A stretch of DNA of 64,000 nt. Origin: Brachynemurus nebulosus (taxonomy: Eukaryota; Arthropoda; Insecta; Neuroptera; Myrmeleontidae). The DNA lies in contig JAPWDM010000001.1 of NCBI GenBank assembly GCA_035578155.1, positions 164,397,498 through 164,461,497 on the forward strand, in the 5' to 3' direction. Position numbers and translations under genes: made by a program. Under the pieces are notes generated by a model. That model saw only the letters and a list, made by a program, of their open reading frames with translations. It was not told the DNA's origin and did no database searches. Numbering within the stretch: position 1 is the stretch's first letter; the number at the start of each line of letters is the position of its first letter. Shown here in pieces: positions 32,701 through 43,510 of this stretch.

Positions 32701-35700
32701 TATAAAATTAAATCAGAACCTAAAGATGAAAATTCAGTCGACAACCAGTCTGCGTATTTGGACAAAATTCAAAATTTGAAAATTGAACCAGTACGAGAAT
32801 TTAAATCGAACATAAAGACTACAACAGAAAACAATAATAAATATTTTGAATTCGTTCATGCGGATAGTAAAATTGACGACATTAAATCAGAAGAACCTCA
32901 AGATAGAAATGTAGTTGACGATAGTAACAGTAATAGTAATGAAACAGATCAAGAAACTTCTTCAAGGGACGAATTTTTTAAAACTGTAAGCAGGAAATAA
33001 AATTGTAAATACACTTAAACTTGTTTTTGTGCGATTACATATTTTATGAATTTTTATTCATATTAGGAAGTGTTCATAAACTATGGGCCAATTCGTATCG
33101 GTATAAGCCAAAGTGGCTTGCTCTTATTTTGAATCACATTACACTTGTTTTGAAGCGCACTTGTCTTGCTTTTGAGATATTTGTATGTTCCTGTCTCACT
33201 TTCCATGTTCGTGAGAGAAGGGTCAAGTAGTCAAGTATTAACGTTCGGTATACATCGTATACAGTATGCGATGTATACCGAACGGTAATACTTAACCCTT
33301 CTCCCTAGAACATGGAAAGTGAGACAGGAATATACAAATATCTCAAAAGCAAGACAAGTGCGCTTCAAAACAAGTGTAATGTGATTCAAAATAAGAGCAA
33401 GCCACTTTGGCTTAGGCCGATACGAATTGCGTCTTTGTGTCCGTTTGAACGAGTCGGGGAACGTAATTTGTTTCCTATTACACCCAGGAGACATTTAATT
33501 GAAATAATATCTCTTTTAATATCAAATATTTAAAAAAAAAATCGACAAATGTGTGTTAAACACGCATTAAGTCAGGATTTCGTAGTTCAATAGCTAGAGT
33601 TATTCACAATTCTCAGGACAAAATATTTCTTGCTTTCATTTAATATCAAAATTAGTCTTTATTTTTTAAGGATATTTTGGAGTAGTCTTTAATTTGTTAA
33701 TAGTATGATTACCTAAATTTTTTACTTTCTATATTCTATACTTGAAAAATTTTAATAATAGTTTTTTAAAAAAACGACAGTCTTTAAAAATTGCGTCAAG
33801 GTCGACACTAACTATTACAAAGTGGTCAAGAATGAGTAGACCACCTAATGTAATAACAGAAATCATGAATTCATAAGAATTTCGTTATTTGAACTACAAA
33901 ATGCTAATTAAGACATTTTTATAGTTGAACATAATATTTCCTTATAAAACACGTCTCCTGACTTTAAAAATTTATCTGTGAAAACTGGTAACAGTTCCGT
34001 TTAAGATAGTTTCGCGAAATTTCAAAATTTCATAGGTTTGCCATGGAATGTTACATTCATGTTTAGGATTGATCCACACAATAGTGCCAATCACAGTCCG
34101 TTCTCAGTCCAGTCTCGCTCCGGTAAAATATTCTTAAATGAGAAATAATAAGTGTATTCACACTATCAACACCAGTCCAGTTACGGTCCAACACCCATTC
34201 ATTTCAAAGAATATTTGACTAAGAACGGACTTGTCCATAGAGAAATAATAACACAATATCTCTATGGCCAAGTACGTTATATTTCTCTATGGTTTCACTG
34301 GCTTCAGTTAGTCATCAGTGGTCATCAGTGTCACATATTATTTGACAGTTAGGTATATCTAATTTAAAATCCCGAATTTTTATTTATTATAATTTTGCAA
34401 TATGACAACTGAAAAGTATTGGAATTTTGAAAAAGGTAATTATTTATTAACACTATGAGGCCCGAGCACTTTCATAGTAAATTTCCCCGGAAGCTGGCAA
34501 TATTTAAAAAAAAAAACTTTATATAAACAAATACATAAAATAAAATGATTCAAACACTGAATAGATTCAACAACACAGTTCCACACGTATGTATGTGTAA
34601 AACTGTAAACATACGTACTACGTGATACGTACATACATACTACATATACACTGACATTCAAATCAATTTTATTTAAAAATATAAATTATATTTTTATGTA
34701 TTTTTTGTTTATCTTAAAATTTTTTATACATACATAGAAACCAAGAGAGTAGTGTTTGTTGGTATGTATGTGTTTGTGTGAATGGGAACACGTGAAGAAG
34801 AATGATAAACATGATAAACATCGCACACATAATGAGTAATCAACTAATCAATTAATCACTGATCGCGGTCGGCCTCTGGGGAAGTTTTGTTTGGTTTCGT
34901 ATGCCGAAGCCGTGGGACTGAAAGTGTTAATTAAAAATTAATAAATAAGTATATATAATCTATAGTGAATGACAATATCTATGAATATGGCAAAATGACA
35001 TTGGATCGAGAACGAACCGTGCCATTCATGGAACATAAATATGAATGTAATAGGATTTTACCGGAGCGAGACTGGACTGAGAACGGACTGTGACTATCGG
35101 ATCGGCACTATACGTGCCACTATATCGGAACGGATCGGCAATACCTTTAATGTACCTACCAAGTAAGATTATGGTCCATTTCACTTAAATTTAACCATGA
35201 TTCATCACTTATGAATTTAAACAATTTCCGTTTTTTTGGCTTTATTTCTTTCATTATTACACTTACGTGAATCTTAAATTTGCAGTTTGTGTTTAGAACA
35301 GAACAGAAGATTCATTTGTTTCGAATATAAGAATTATTTAATTGTTTAACAATGACTCATGCTCAGTTGTATTTGAAACGGGGTATAGCTTGACTTTGAC
35401 GTCCCTTCACGCTGCTCAACATAGTTTCGTAGCTGCTCAGCAGATTACGTAGTTTATGGACGCTCCTTATGCACTTTGATGGACATTTTTTTTAGAGACG
35501 CTATAAAAAATATCATACAAAAAAGGATTGCATAAACACAGGTTTGAGTGTAAGAATATAGGTCAAATCAACTAAAAATGGTCTGACGTTGTTAACAAAT
35601 GAAGCAAAATTAGGCGTACCTCTTAAATTACTATGCTTACTCTAATAATATAAAAAATAACGAAAAGGAAAGAGAGACAGAGAAAACTAGATGCGTCTGA

Positions 35701-38466
35701 TTTTGCTTCAGTTGTTGCATTTGTTTGATGACGTTAAATCATTTTTAGTTGATCTGACCTATAGCTTTGTAATTTTTTTCATTTACTTTTCTAGCAAGAA
35801 ATAAAAAAGAAAGACTTCGTTTGTATTTGCTGTAATGAAAAATTTATTTATGAACCTTTTTTAAGAAAACACATGAAAAAATTGCATGACAAAGATTATA
35901 AACATTTATGTCATATTTGCGGTAAGTATGTAAATAATTACAATTTTCTCTACAGTGAGCATTCGTACTGTATCCAATTTTCCGAGTAATAAAAATTATT
36001 AATAATCTAATAAACAGACCGTGCCTACACGTATTAGTTATTATTTTGACCGCTAGTTTACACGTCCATATTTTATGGTTTTTAATCACTGAGTACTGAA
36101 TCGAACATATTAACATATGTTTTCTACAGATACCATAGGCATTAAATTATGAAGTATGACTCCATTTTATTAAACTCAACTTCTAACCACGGGGGCTTGT
36201 TTATAAATATTAGATAAACCATTAAATTAATGGTTTGACCGCCATTAAAGTAATCACATCAGACAAGTTTTTAATCACTGAGTACTGAATCGAACATATT
36301 AACATATGATTCCTAGAGATACCACAGGAATTAAATTATAAATTATGACTCTATTTTATTAAACCCAATTTGTAACCACCATTAAATTAATGGTTTGGCC
36401 GCCATTAATCACATTATTCAATTCTTTTGCTTCAATTTCTTAATGTATTTGTAATAGATACACAGCATTCTCTTTAGTCAATTCTCTCCTCAATGTTTTT
36501 AATACTAGAAAAGTTAGTTCACACAATCATTAAAGGAGTTAACTTTATCGCAAAGTATTACATTTTATATCGTTAGCGAATCATTCCAATTCTATTTTTA
36601 TTTTTTTTTTTTAAATATTAATTTTAATTTTTGTATGTATTGTAGGTTAATGTTTTTTTCTGTTCTTTTTTTATAAGGTTACACAACGACCGATGGACGT
36701 AGGTGGGCTCGTCACATGCAAAAACATAACCCCAGAGATATTGAACCAAAATATGTCTGTCCAAAATGCAATAAAAAATTTTCCGCAAAGCACGTTTACA
36801 AGCGCCATATTTTGACAGTTCATTCGGATAGTAAAAAATTTTCTTGTCATTTGTGCCCGGCGCAGTTTAAGAGTAGATGCGCGTGTGCTAAACATATTAG
36901 TTCTGTACATTCAGGTAATTATACTGCGGAAATCCGGACTATTAACATTGGCGACGCAAAGATTACGCGCACACCTCTGGTAGTAAGATTAGAACTAGTA
37001 TCAGGTAAAAATATACGTATACGTTCAAATGACATAAAAATATGTATTATACAAAATTATGGCGGATTACTAGATTTTATGCCATCAATTAAACGTATAC
37101 GTATATTTTTACCTGATATTAGTTCTAATTTTACCACCAGAGGCGCGAGTGAGAATCTGCGTCGCCAATAGAATCATGTAATTTAATTAGTGAAATCAAA
37201 CTGACGATGGAGAAACTTTGCGGTGCCAATTATACACGATTTAAGATAATTTATGCATTTTTTTTTGTATCTGAAATCTAGTCTAATATACTCTATACTA
37301 ATTTTTATACGTTTATACGTGTATACAACCATTAATTGTATACGTATATTTTTACTTGATGCTAGTTCTAATTTTACCACCAGAGGCGCGAGTGAGAATC
37401 TTTGCGTCGCCAATTTGATTTGGAGATTAATTTGACGGTTCTGAAAATTTTCTACAAATATTATGTTTATATTTATGCATATTAAACAGGTTTTATACAC
37501 GTTGTAATACAAATTAGAGGTACAGAATTAATTTTTATATTAAATATATGGAAATTAAAACATATTTGCAACATATTGTAGGTTAATCAATCACTAACTT
37601 AAGGTATTTTCACGATAAATACGAAAAAATTCCAAAAAAGTAAAAAAAAAAGATTTTGAAAATAAAATTTTCCAATTAACCAATGAGCCATTTTCTCAAA
37701 ATATCTACATCTCTATGATTGAAATTTTAATTTAAAAATTGCTATGTAACCGCATAAGAAAATTGTTTAACACCAGGGCGGCGACACCGGTTATTCGTAA
37801 TTATATCTCTATAGTTGGAATATTAATTTCTAAAAAATAAACAATATTTCTAGGTAACCGAATTGGAAAATTTTGTTGCTAAAGTGGAATTAACAGAAGG
37901 TGATTTTTGGTTGGTAAATTAATATCTCGATTATAGACATGTATTCCCAAATACCTGTGTCGCCGCCCTGGTGACAAATTGCTACATATTTTGAGAAAAT
38001 GGTTCATTTTAATTAGCGACAATAATTAAAATATTTTTTTCTTGGATTTAGTAATTTATTAATTCCTAACACCCCAGCCATAAATTAAATAAAAAAATAC
38101 GTTATGCTTGTCTACGCTCTCGTTACTCGTCGAAGTATTCGCTGAAATTGGCTGAGGCCCGAATAGTGTTAAAACACCAACCACGAAGAGACCTTCTACA
38201 CTTTCGTACTCGGTCAACTTTGCGAGAGCAGGCATTACTAAAAGTAACATCATTTTTTATGAATATTTATTTAATATTTGAACATTTTAGATAAAATGTA
38301 TTCCTGTAAGGTTTGTCACAAACAGTTTAATCGTGAGGATAATTTGAAACAACATGTCAGAATTCATACTGGTGAACGACCGCACAAATGTGAAATTTGC
38401 GGAGAAGATTTTCTTTACACCCAGTTGTTAAGAGCACATTTAAAAACACATAAAATACACAAATGA
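29711..38466 (+). CDS. ZAD gene 3: ZAD and six C2H2 zinc fingers, five exons
   Basis: Paralog of genes 1 and 2, expected to be a nuclear ZAD zinc-finger DNA-binding protein. Exons are 29711-29836, 32422-32985, 35795-35921, 36678-36914 and 38291-38466, GT-AG with phases 0, 0, 1, 1, joining into 409 codons. ZAD ligands are C7, C10, C54 and C57. The linker (about 80-230) is acidic and asparagine-rich with IKSEPKDE and LKIEP motifs. Fingers begin at C240, C269 and four more; finger 2 uses H-X3-H. The last finger (HKCEICGEDFLYTQLLRAHL) matches genes 1 and 2. I use the ATG at 29711 because it aligns with their starts; an in-frame ATG at 29696 would add five residues. Intron 2 is 2.8 kb against 60 bp in genes 1 and 2. 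An AATAAA lies at 38559-38564. Confidence 0.9.
29837..30192. other. Start of intron 1 of ZAD gene 3
   Basis: AT-rich intron sequence without recognisable elements apart from a T-rich run near 30102-30112. Confidence 0.4.
30193..31074. mobile_element. Mariner-like element with GGATTTCCGATCTC end
   Basis: Ends GGATTTCCGATCTC and inverted GAGATCGGAAACTC are flanked by TA (30191-30192, 31075-31076). Subterminal sequence repeats AATCGAT words. A hAT-like MITE is inserted in the middle. Confidence 0.65.
30388..30788. mobile_element. 401-bp hAT-like MITE (CAGGACCGGATCT end)
   Basis: Perfect 8-bp duplication GGTTCGTG (30380-30387, 30789-30796) and inverted ends CAGGACCGGATCT and AGGTCCGGCCCTG. The interior folds back on itself (GTCAACACTTT and AAAGTGTTGAC). 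Confidence 0.9.
31082..31500 (-). repeat. Dispersed repeat with AGCTGTACCC start and GACAGACAGAC stretch
   Basis: Typical insect interspersed repeat: TACTAGCTGTACCC, then an internal near-duplication (ACCCCAGGTAATAAGTTA and ACCCAGGTAATAAGTTATTA), then CCGTTCAGTAGTTTTCGTGTG and GACAGACAGAC. A related stretch is at about 57655-57840. Family not assigned. Confidence 0.5.
31501..32096. other. Intron 1 of ZAD gene 3, unique part
   Basis: No coding frame or element end recognised. ACCTTAA-type words near 31570 and 32330 (AAGGTAGTTACCGCG, CGGTAACTACCTT) are inverted copies about 750 bp apart and may bound a decayed element. Confidence 0.35.
32097..32129 (+). repeat. Short perfect hairpin
   Basis: Arms TTTTTTGTAGAGAA and TTCTCTACAAAAAA enclose a 5-base loop in intron 1 of ZAD gene 3. 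A poly(T) tract of about 23 follows at 32367-32389, close to the exon 2 acceptor. Confidence 0.8.
33070..33440. repeat. Long palindrome in intron 2 of ZAD gene 3
   Basis: Arms of about 175 bp (about 33075-33255 and 33260-33435) are inverted near-copies with almost no spacer. Shared words include AAGCCAAAGTGGCTTGCTC and GAACATGGAAAGTGAGACAG. The two opposite-strand reading frames here encode the same peptide because of the palindrome and are not separate genes. Confidence 0.85.
33536..34079. other. Intron 2 of ZAD gene 3, unexplained part
   Basis: AT-rich sequence with no recognised element or coding frame. Confidence 0.4.
34080..35112. mobile_element. TIR element with CAGTCCGTTCTCAGTCCAG arms
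   Basis: Left arm about 34080-34135 and right arm about 35050-35112 are inverted copies (CAGTCCAGTCTCGCTCCGGT and ACCGGAGCGAGACTGGACTG). A piggyBac-like MITE is nested inside. The target duplication is not resolved. Confidence 0.7.
34451..34926. mobile_element. piggyBac-like MITE (CACTATGAGGCCC end), copy B
   Basis: TTAA flanks it (34447-34450, 34927-34930). The sequence matches copy A at 25497-25895, with extra bases before the right end. Confidence 0.85.
35113..35556. other. Intron 2 of ZAD gene 3, spacer
   Basis: No coding frame or repeat structure recognised. Confidence 0.4.
35557..35764. mobile_element. Foldback MITE just before exon 3 of ZAD gene 3
   Basis: Ends TATAGGTCAAATCAAC and inverted GTTGATCTGACCTATA. 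The right end is 30 bp from the exon 3 acceptor and leaves the polypyrimidine tract intact. Confidence 0.7.
36083..36420 (+). repeat. Tandem duplication of about 190 bp in intron 3 of ZAD gene 3
   Basis: AATCACTGAGTACTGAATCG starts at 36084 and again at 36273. Both units end with a CATTAAATTAATGGTTTG block. The second unit has a short internal deletion. Confidence 0.85.
36952..37170. mobile_element. Foldback repeat (GGCGACGCAAAGATT end) at start of intron 4
   Basis: The left arm (36952 to about 37025) and right arm (about 37090-37170) are inverted copies sharing CCTCTGGTAGTAAGATTAGA-like sequence. It begins 38 bp after the exon 4 donor. The zinc-finger frame runs through it to a stop at 37171 if the intron is kept. 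Further copies of one arm are at 37335-37413 and 51220-51297, and a degenerate one at 51495-51560. Confidence 0.75.
37335..37413 (-). repeat. Single arm of the GGCGACGCAAAG repeat
   Basis: It matches the right arm of the foldback at 36952-37170, ending TTTGCGTCGCCAA. Confidence 0.7.
37414..38290. other. Rest of intron 4 of ZAD gene 3
   Basis: It contains inverted words ATCTCTATGATTG, ACACCAGGGCGGCGACAC and GTGTCGCCGCCCTGGTG (about 37773-37790 and 37957-37975), probably a small foldback element at about 37690-38010. The minus frame at 38059-38253 is not recognisable. Confidence 0.45.
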
Positions 38467-39559
38467 TATGAAACTAATTTTGTTTTTATTTAAAACCATT
38501 TTTGTTACATCTTATGTTTTTGTAAATTCTCAAAGATTAAAAGCTTGTTGGGTTTTTGAATAAAAAATAATTCTAATTTTTTTTTTTGGTTTTATTTCAA
38601 TACTATATCATAAATAATATTAATAATCGATGCGAAAAAAATTTTAAAAATTATGTGTCAGACCAAAGACGTAAGAATATATTATATATTCTGGATTATA
38701 TATTATGGACCTGTAACAACATTGTTTATTGAAACAAAAATAGTGCTAATTCAAGACAGTGGCGGCAACAAAATTAAATGTTTATATGTGTATGTAGAAA
38801 TTCATTTTAAATAAGTTGCCTACATTTACTATTGAATTCACATAAGAAAAGTGGTCAATTTTTCTTAAGTGGACTTTAGTATGCTTTATATCCTTTGCAT
38901 ACTTGATATGTAATATTAAATTATTATTTAACATATAATGTATATATACATATAATATATCTACGTCAAAAATATGTCAAAAAAATATTAACGGTGTAAT
39001 GTTATTTCTTGTGGTTTTTTTCTAATAGGGTTTTTACATTATAGGATTTTCCGCTTTTTGGGCGGAAATTATTAAATATCTTTAAAGATACAAAATATTG
39101 TTAAATATAAGCTCTCAATAACCACAAAACTCTACTCTCTTCCTTCGATAATTAAAAATAAGAGATAAGCAAACACAAGCTTCTTTTTTGGAGATGATGC
39201 ACCGAGAACGTAACACCAATAAATATATCTTTCATTCTTTTTAAACAAAGTTAAATATTAAAAGATTAAACAGACAAAAAGTATTTTAAAATGTATGTGA
39301 ACTTCATCGATACTAAAAATGTACACAGTATTTTTTTTTTTTTTTTTTGTTATGACATAAAAGTAGTTTCTGTTAAAAATGAAATTTATCCTCAGCAGTT
39401 TCAAAGAAAACCATGCAATATTAAACACAGATACAATACCTATATAAAGCGCGCGATTTTTGGCGTTATTTTGCGGTACAAATACGAATTTGTATTTGGC
39501 GGTGGGCTGTGACCCAAGTTCTAAATCAGTCAGTTACAGTTTGTAGAAATAACATCATA
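38467..39559. other. 3' flank of ZAD gene 3
   Basis: It includes the likely poly(A) signal AATAAA at 38559-38564 and a T run at 38577-38587. Otherwise AT-rich with no recognised gene. Confidence 0.45.
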
Positions 39560-39684
39560 TGGTAGTGTCATTGTTTTTCTCATTTTTAAATTTAAATAGA
39601 AAAAATATTAAGTGTGTCGTATCTAAGTGTAAAAATTCCATTAAACAGAAAAATACTCAAAATAAAGGGATATCTTTCTTTAGG
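39560..39684 (+). CDS. Lone THAP-domain exon
   Basis: An open frame from the ATG at 39560 to a consensus donor (GTAAGT at 39685) contains KCVVSKCKNSIKQ and KGISFFR. This is the first half of a THAP zinc-coordinating DNA-binding domain (C-X4-C, then the SFF/SFH block just before the usual intron). Eighteen residues precede the THAP motif, longer than usual; an acceptor-like AAATAG at 39595-39600 could instead start the exon. I cannot find the second half (C-X2-H, AVPTIF box) before the transposons downstream. It may be a relic of a THAP gene or of a P-like transposon, or the first exon of a gene whose later exons I did not recognise. Confidence 0.5.
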
Positions 39685-39739
39685 TAAGTAAATATATTTT
39701 ATTTATTTTTTATTTGTTAGCCATGATGGAATATGCTAT

Positions 39740-40192
39740 ATGCAGTCGAACTCATGTATTTTCAACCTGTCGGGACTAATCCGCTCATGTATTTTCAACT
39801 TCTCCTTTATCCTCACTCCATGGCAATCATAGAGCCACGTGACAGACATAGAACCAATCACAAAAAGCCCGCGCAAATCTTTACACAGTAGCCACGTGTA
39901 CTTCCCCAGTGAATAACCTTAAAATGACAAATTGTCAAGTAACATATGATAAACAAAAAAGTGAAACATGAAAAAAGTGTTATAAACTTGTAATAAAATT
40001 ATTTTTTAAACAATTGCAAATGAAATAAAACCATATATTGTAGGATAAAGCCACCAGTGGTCAATCGATTAATCTGACAGTTATTTTTCTGTATTAAAGT
40101 ATTGCGTGAGAAGTGGGGACCAAAAACTTGAAAATACGTGAGTAAAATCAGTTGAAAATAGATGGTGTTGAAAATACATGAGTCCGACTGTG
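39740..40192. mobile_element. 453-bp hAT-like MITE (AGTCGAACTC / GAGTCCGACT)
   Basis: Perfect 8-bp duplication TATGCTAT (39732-39739, 40193-40200). Inverted ends share AGTCG, CTCATGTATTTTCAAC. The CATGTATTTTCAAC word is repeated inside each end. Confidence 0.8.
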
Positions 40193-40398
40193 TATGCTAT
40201 TTACACAGTCATATATTATACACCATACACATATATGTACAATTACAGGTTTGTATACATATAATGTTAGGTTTATGTAGTAATGTGTTGCGTGTACAAT
40301 GTACAATAGATATGTGTTATAATCGTTTGATAGGGGCACTCTTCTTACCTCATATTTTGGCGACACAGGTTCGTCCATATACCAAAGCTAAGTTTGCA

Positions 40399-40400
<2 letters not shown>

Positions 40401-40464
<64 letters not shown>
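40401..40464 (+). repeat. (TA)n microsatellite, left border of the 4.8-kb element
   Basis: About 64 bp of alternating AT abuts the CAGGGTGT end of the next element. Confidence 0.95.
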
Positions 40465-40467
<3 letters not shown>

Positions 40468-41904
40468 GGTGTAAAGTAAATAAGTTTCATCCTTTTGAGA
40501 GATGGTTTATCTCGGTGTAAAATTGCCGAAGACATAAAAATTTTTTCGGAATTCGCTATCTGAGAAAATCACATCCCAGCCAGCTCATCGTTTAATATGA
40601 ATTTCTCTGAATACGCCTCTGACCAAACTAAAATTATTCGCACCCTGTATAATAAAAATTTTTTAAAAATAAAAATAATTTTTTTTTTTATTTTACGACA
40701 ATATGTAAACATCTGCCGACTTTTGAATTGATTGGGTACTGTATAGTAAAAAAAAAACCGAACACTGTTTTTCATAAATTTTGCTTAAAATATGTTTGAA
40801 ATATTTTTGTGGGTTTTTATTTCACAGGACGTTATGAATATTGCAAGAACCGTAACTGTGGTATTGTTGCATTTCTTTAATTACAAATATTTAGTTGCAT
40901 TACTTTAATTACAAGTATTAATTTAATTAAAAATTACACTTGAATTTTTAAACAAACCAAAATAAAAACTTTCCTTTAACTGTCATAAAACATTGTTATT
41001 AATATTGTTGGTACACAACACAGATTAAAAAGTGAATTTTTATTCATAAGTGAGTAACTTTAGCGGAAAACTGTAACAGAGAATTCCAAACTTCGGCATT
41101 AATTATCATTATTCTAAAATTATTTTACCAAATTTGTTCTATTATACCAACAAGCTGAAACAAAACACATTTAAATAATAATTTATGTACCTGCGAGACA
41201 CATCAAAATAAGAGTACCAATAATAATAATAAGTAGAGCCCGGACACTATAGTGTACTATAAATCATCCTGTCAAAAAACTGAATGTTCTTCAGTAGCGC
41301 AAAAACAAGTATGAGGGGTTAAAAAATGAAAATAAACTATAATTTCAAAATCTATAGTCATTTACAAATTTTAATTGTTATCATGTAAATGCAAAGAAAA
41401 ATGATACTTTCAGTGAAGTGTAGCACACCTTATTAACATATTAATTTTCAACAAAAGAGTAGTCCAATACTGGCTAGATGCCTTGATGTTAGTTGCAACT
41501 AATAATTAATAACCAATGACAAAAATATTTTTTTTTTTTGCAACTAATGACTGAAAAATTCAACTATTAGTATTAACTATTAAGAAATTTAGCTTTTACT
41601 TGTAGTTGTTAGTTATATTAAGTAGGAATGAAGTTTATTGAAATTATCGTAGAAGCAAAAAAAGTAGGAAAATATTTTATCTTCTGATTATTTATTGAAC
41701 ATAAAAACGTAATAAACCAACATGAGTAACAATATAAAAAAATCAGAACTGTAAGTTTAAAACAATTGGATACTATTTGCAATTTGTTTTCGATCGAAAG
41801 ATTTTGATAACGAAAAATAAGTATAATTTATAGTACATATTATATATTTGAAAGAATACTTCCTTTCCTTATATCATCCATTTTGGAAATATCGTTATTT
41901 TCGA

Positions 41905-42640
41905 TATCGATAATTTTCGATAACGAAAAGTAGGTTTTGACAGTGGCAATACGTTCGGAAAACCCACAACTTGCTTCGCTTAAGCCTTCAAAAATTTCGT
42001 TATTTTTGGGCTACGACGCAGCGTTTAGGAGATATTTACGATTAAAGTTTTCGATAGCGAAAGTTAACGAAAAGTAGTTTTTTATAAAATTGTTCGGTTA
42101 CTGACCAGAGCAATGGGGCTAACAGAGTCTAAATTAACTAGTTATAACCAATTTATGACAAGTTACGCGGTATCGATAATTTTCGATAACGAAAAGTAGG
42201 TTTTGATAGTCGCAATACGTTCGGAATACCCACAACTTGCTTCGCTTAAGCCTTCAAAAATTTCGTTATTTTTGAGCTACGACGCACCGTTTAGGAGATA
42301 TTTACGATTAAAGTTTTCGATAGCGAAAGTTAACGAACGGTAGTTTTTTTTAAAAATTGTTCTGTTACTGACCAGATCAATGGGACTAACAGAGCCTAAA
42401 TTAACTAGTTATAACCAATTTATGACAAGTTACGCGGTATCGATAATTTTCGATAACGAAAAGTAGGTTCTGACAGTCGCAATACGTTCGGAATACCCAC
42501 AACTTGCTTCGCTTAAGCCTTCAAAAATTTCGTTATTTTTGAGCTACGACGCACCGTTTAGGAGATATTTACGATTAAAAAGTTTACGATTGCAAAAAGT
42601 AACGATTTGTCATTTTTTTTAAAATACACTATCGTTGACC
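41905..42640 (+). repeat. 267-bp satellite, about 2.8 copies
   Basis: TATCGATAATTTTCGATAA starts at 41905, 42171 and 42438 (periods 266 and 267). Units are highly similar to each other and to the array at 17410-18130. Confidence 0.9.
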
Positions 42641-42719
42641 AAATCAATGGGACTAATGGAGCTTAAATTCATCAATTATAACCAGTTTATGATAAATAAT
42701 TCGTTATCTTTGCTAGTTC

Positions 42720-43510
42720 TCGAACAGAACATTCTAAAACTTTTGTTAAATATCTTTATTTAGCTTTTATTTCAATAATTCTTCTAATAGGGATATTGGT
42801 TTTTCGACATCTTTATTAATTTTCGAATAGAAACTTTTGTCAAATCTTTTCACCTGTATTCAATCTGTTTTTCGATGACAAAAAAAATGGTGAAGTAAAT
42901 TTTTCGTAATCTTTGCTGATTTCCAAATAGAACATTCTCGAACTTTCGTTAGATTTCGCTACATGGATCCTTTTTAACTAACTAATTCGATGGTGAAATC
43001 AAGTTTTGGTTATCTTATCTGATTTTCACATAGAATATTCTAGAACTTTTACCGAATTTCATTTTTTGGTCACTTTTTTGATGAACAATCTGATGGTGAT
43101 GCGAAATTTTCAATAATTTTTCTGATTTCCAAAAAGAATATTCTAGAACTATTGACGAATTCTGGTATTTGGACACTTTTTTGATGCCCAAACCGATGGT
43201 GAAGTTGGTTTTTGGATATATTTTCTATTTTCAGAATAGAATATTCTCGAACTTTTGTCGGATTCCGTTAATTGATCGCTTTTCGATGAAAAATTTGGTG
43301 GTAAAATCAGATAGTCGATATTTTTTCTAATTTCCAAAAAGAATATTCTAGAACTTATTCTAAATATCGGTACTTGGTTACTTTTTCGTTGGTCAATCCA
43401 TTGATTAAGGATTTTTTATATCTTTTCTGATTATTGAAAAAATATTCTAGAACTTTTGCCAGATTTCGCTATTCAAGCATCTTTTCGATGACCAACCCAG
43501 TGGTGAAATC
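42720..43510 (+). repeat. 103-bp tandem array carrying heat-shock-element-like motifs
   Basis: Diverged units repeat at about 103 bp. Each contains GAATATTCTAGAAC or a variant, then ATTTCG, and GATGGTGAA. The motif is a perfect GAA-N2-TTC-N2-GAA triad at 42930, 43033, 43136, 43239 and 43341, and is degraded at 42727 and 43440. Spacing is 103, 103, 103, 102 and 99 bp. It lies inside the 4.8-kb element. Confidence 0.85.

Noticed and set aside
33021..33494. Two opposite genes with near-identical proteins
   Set aside because: The identical peptides come from the palindrome, read once on each strand.
40162..40535. Reading frames rich in alternating Ile-Tyr
   Set aside because: Translations of (TA)n microsatellites.
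41905..43510. CRISPR-like array
   Set aside because: Periods of 103 and 266 bp with no spacer-repeat alternation; these are eukaryotic satellites.
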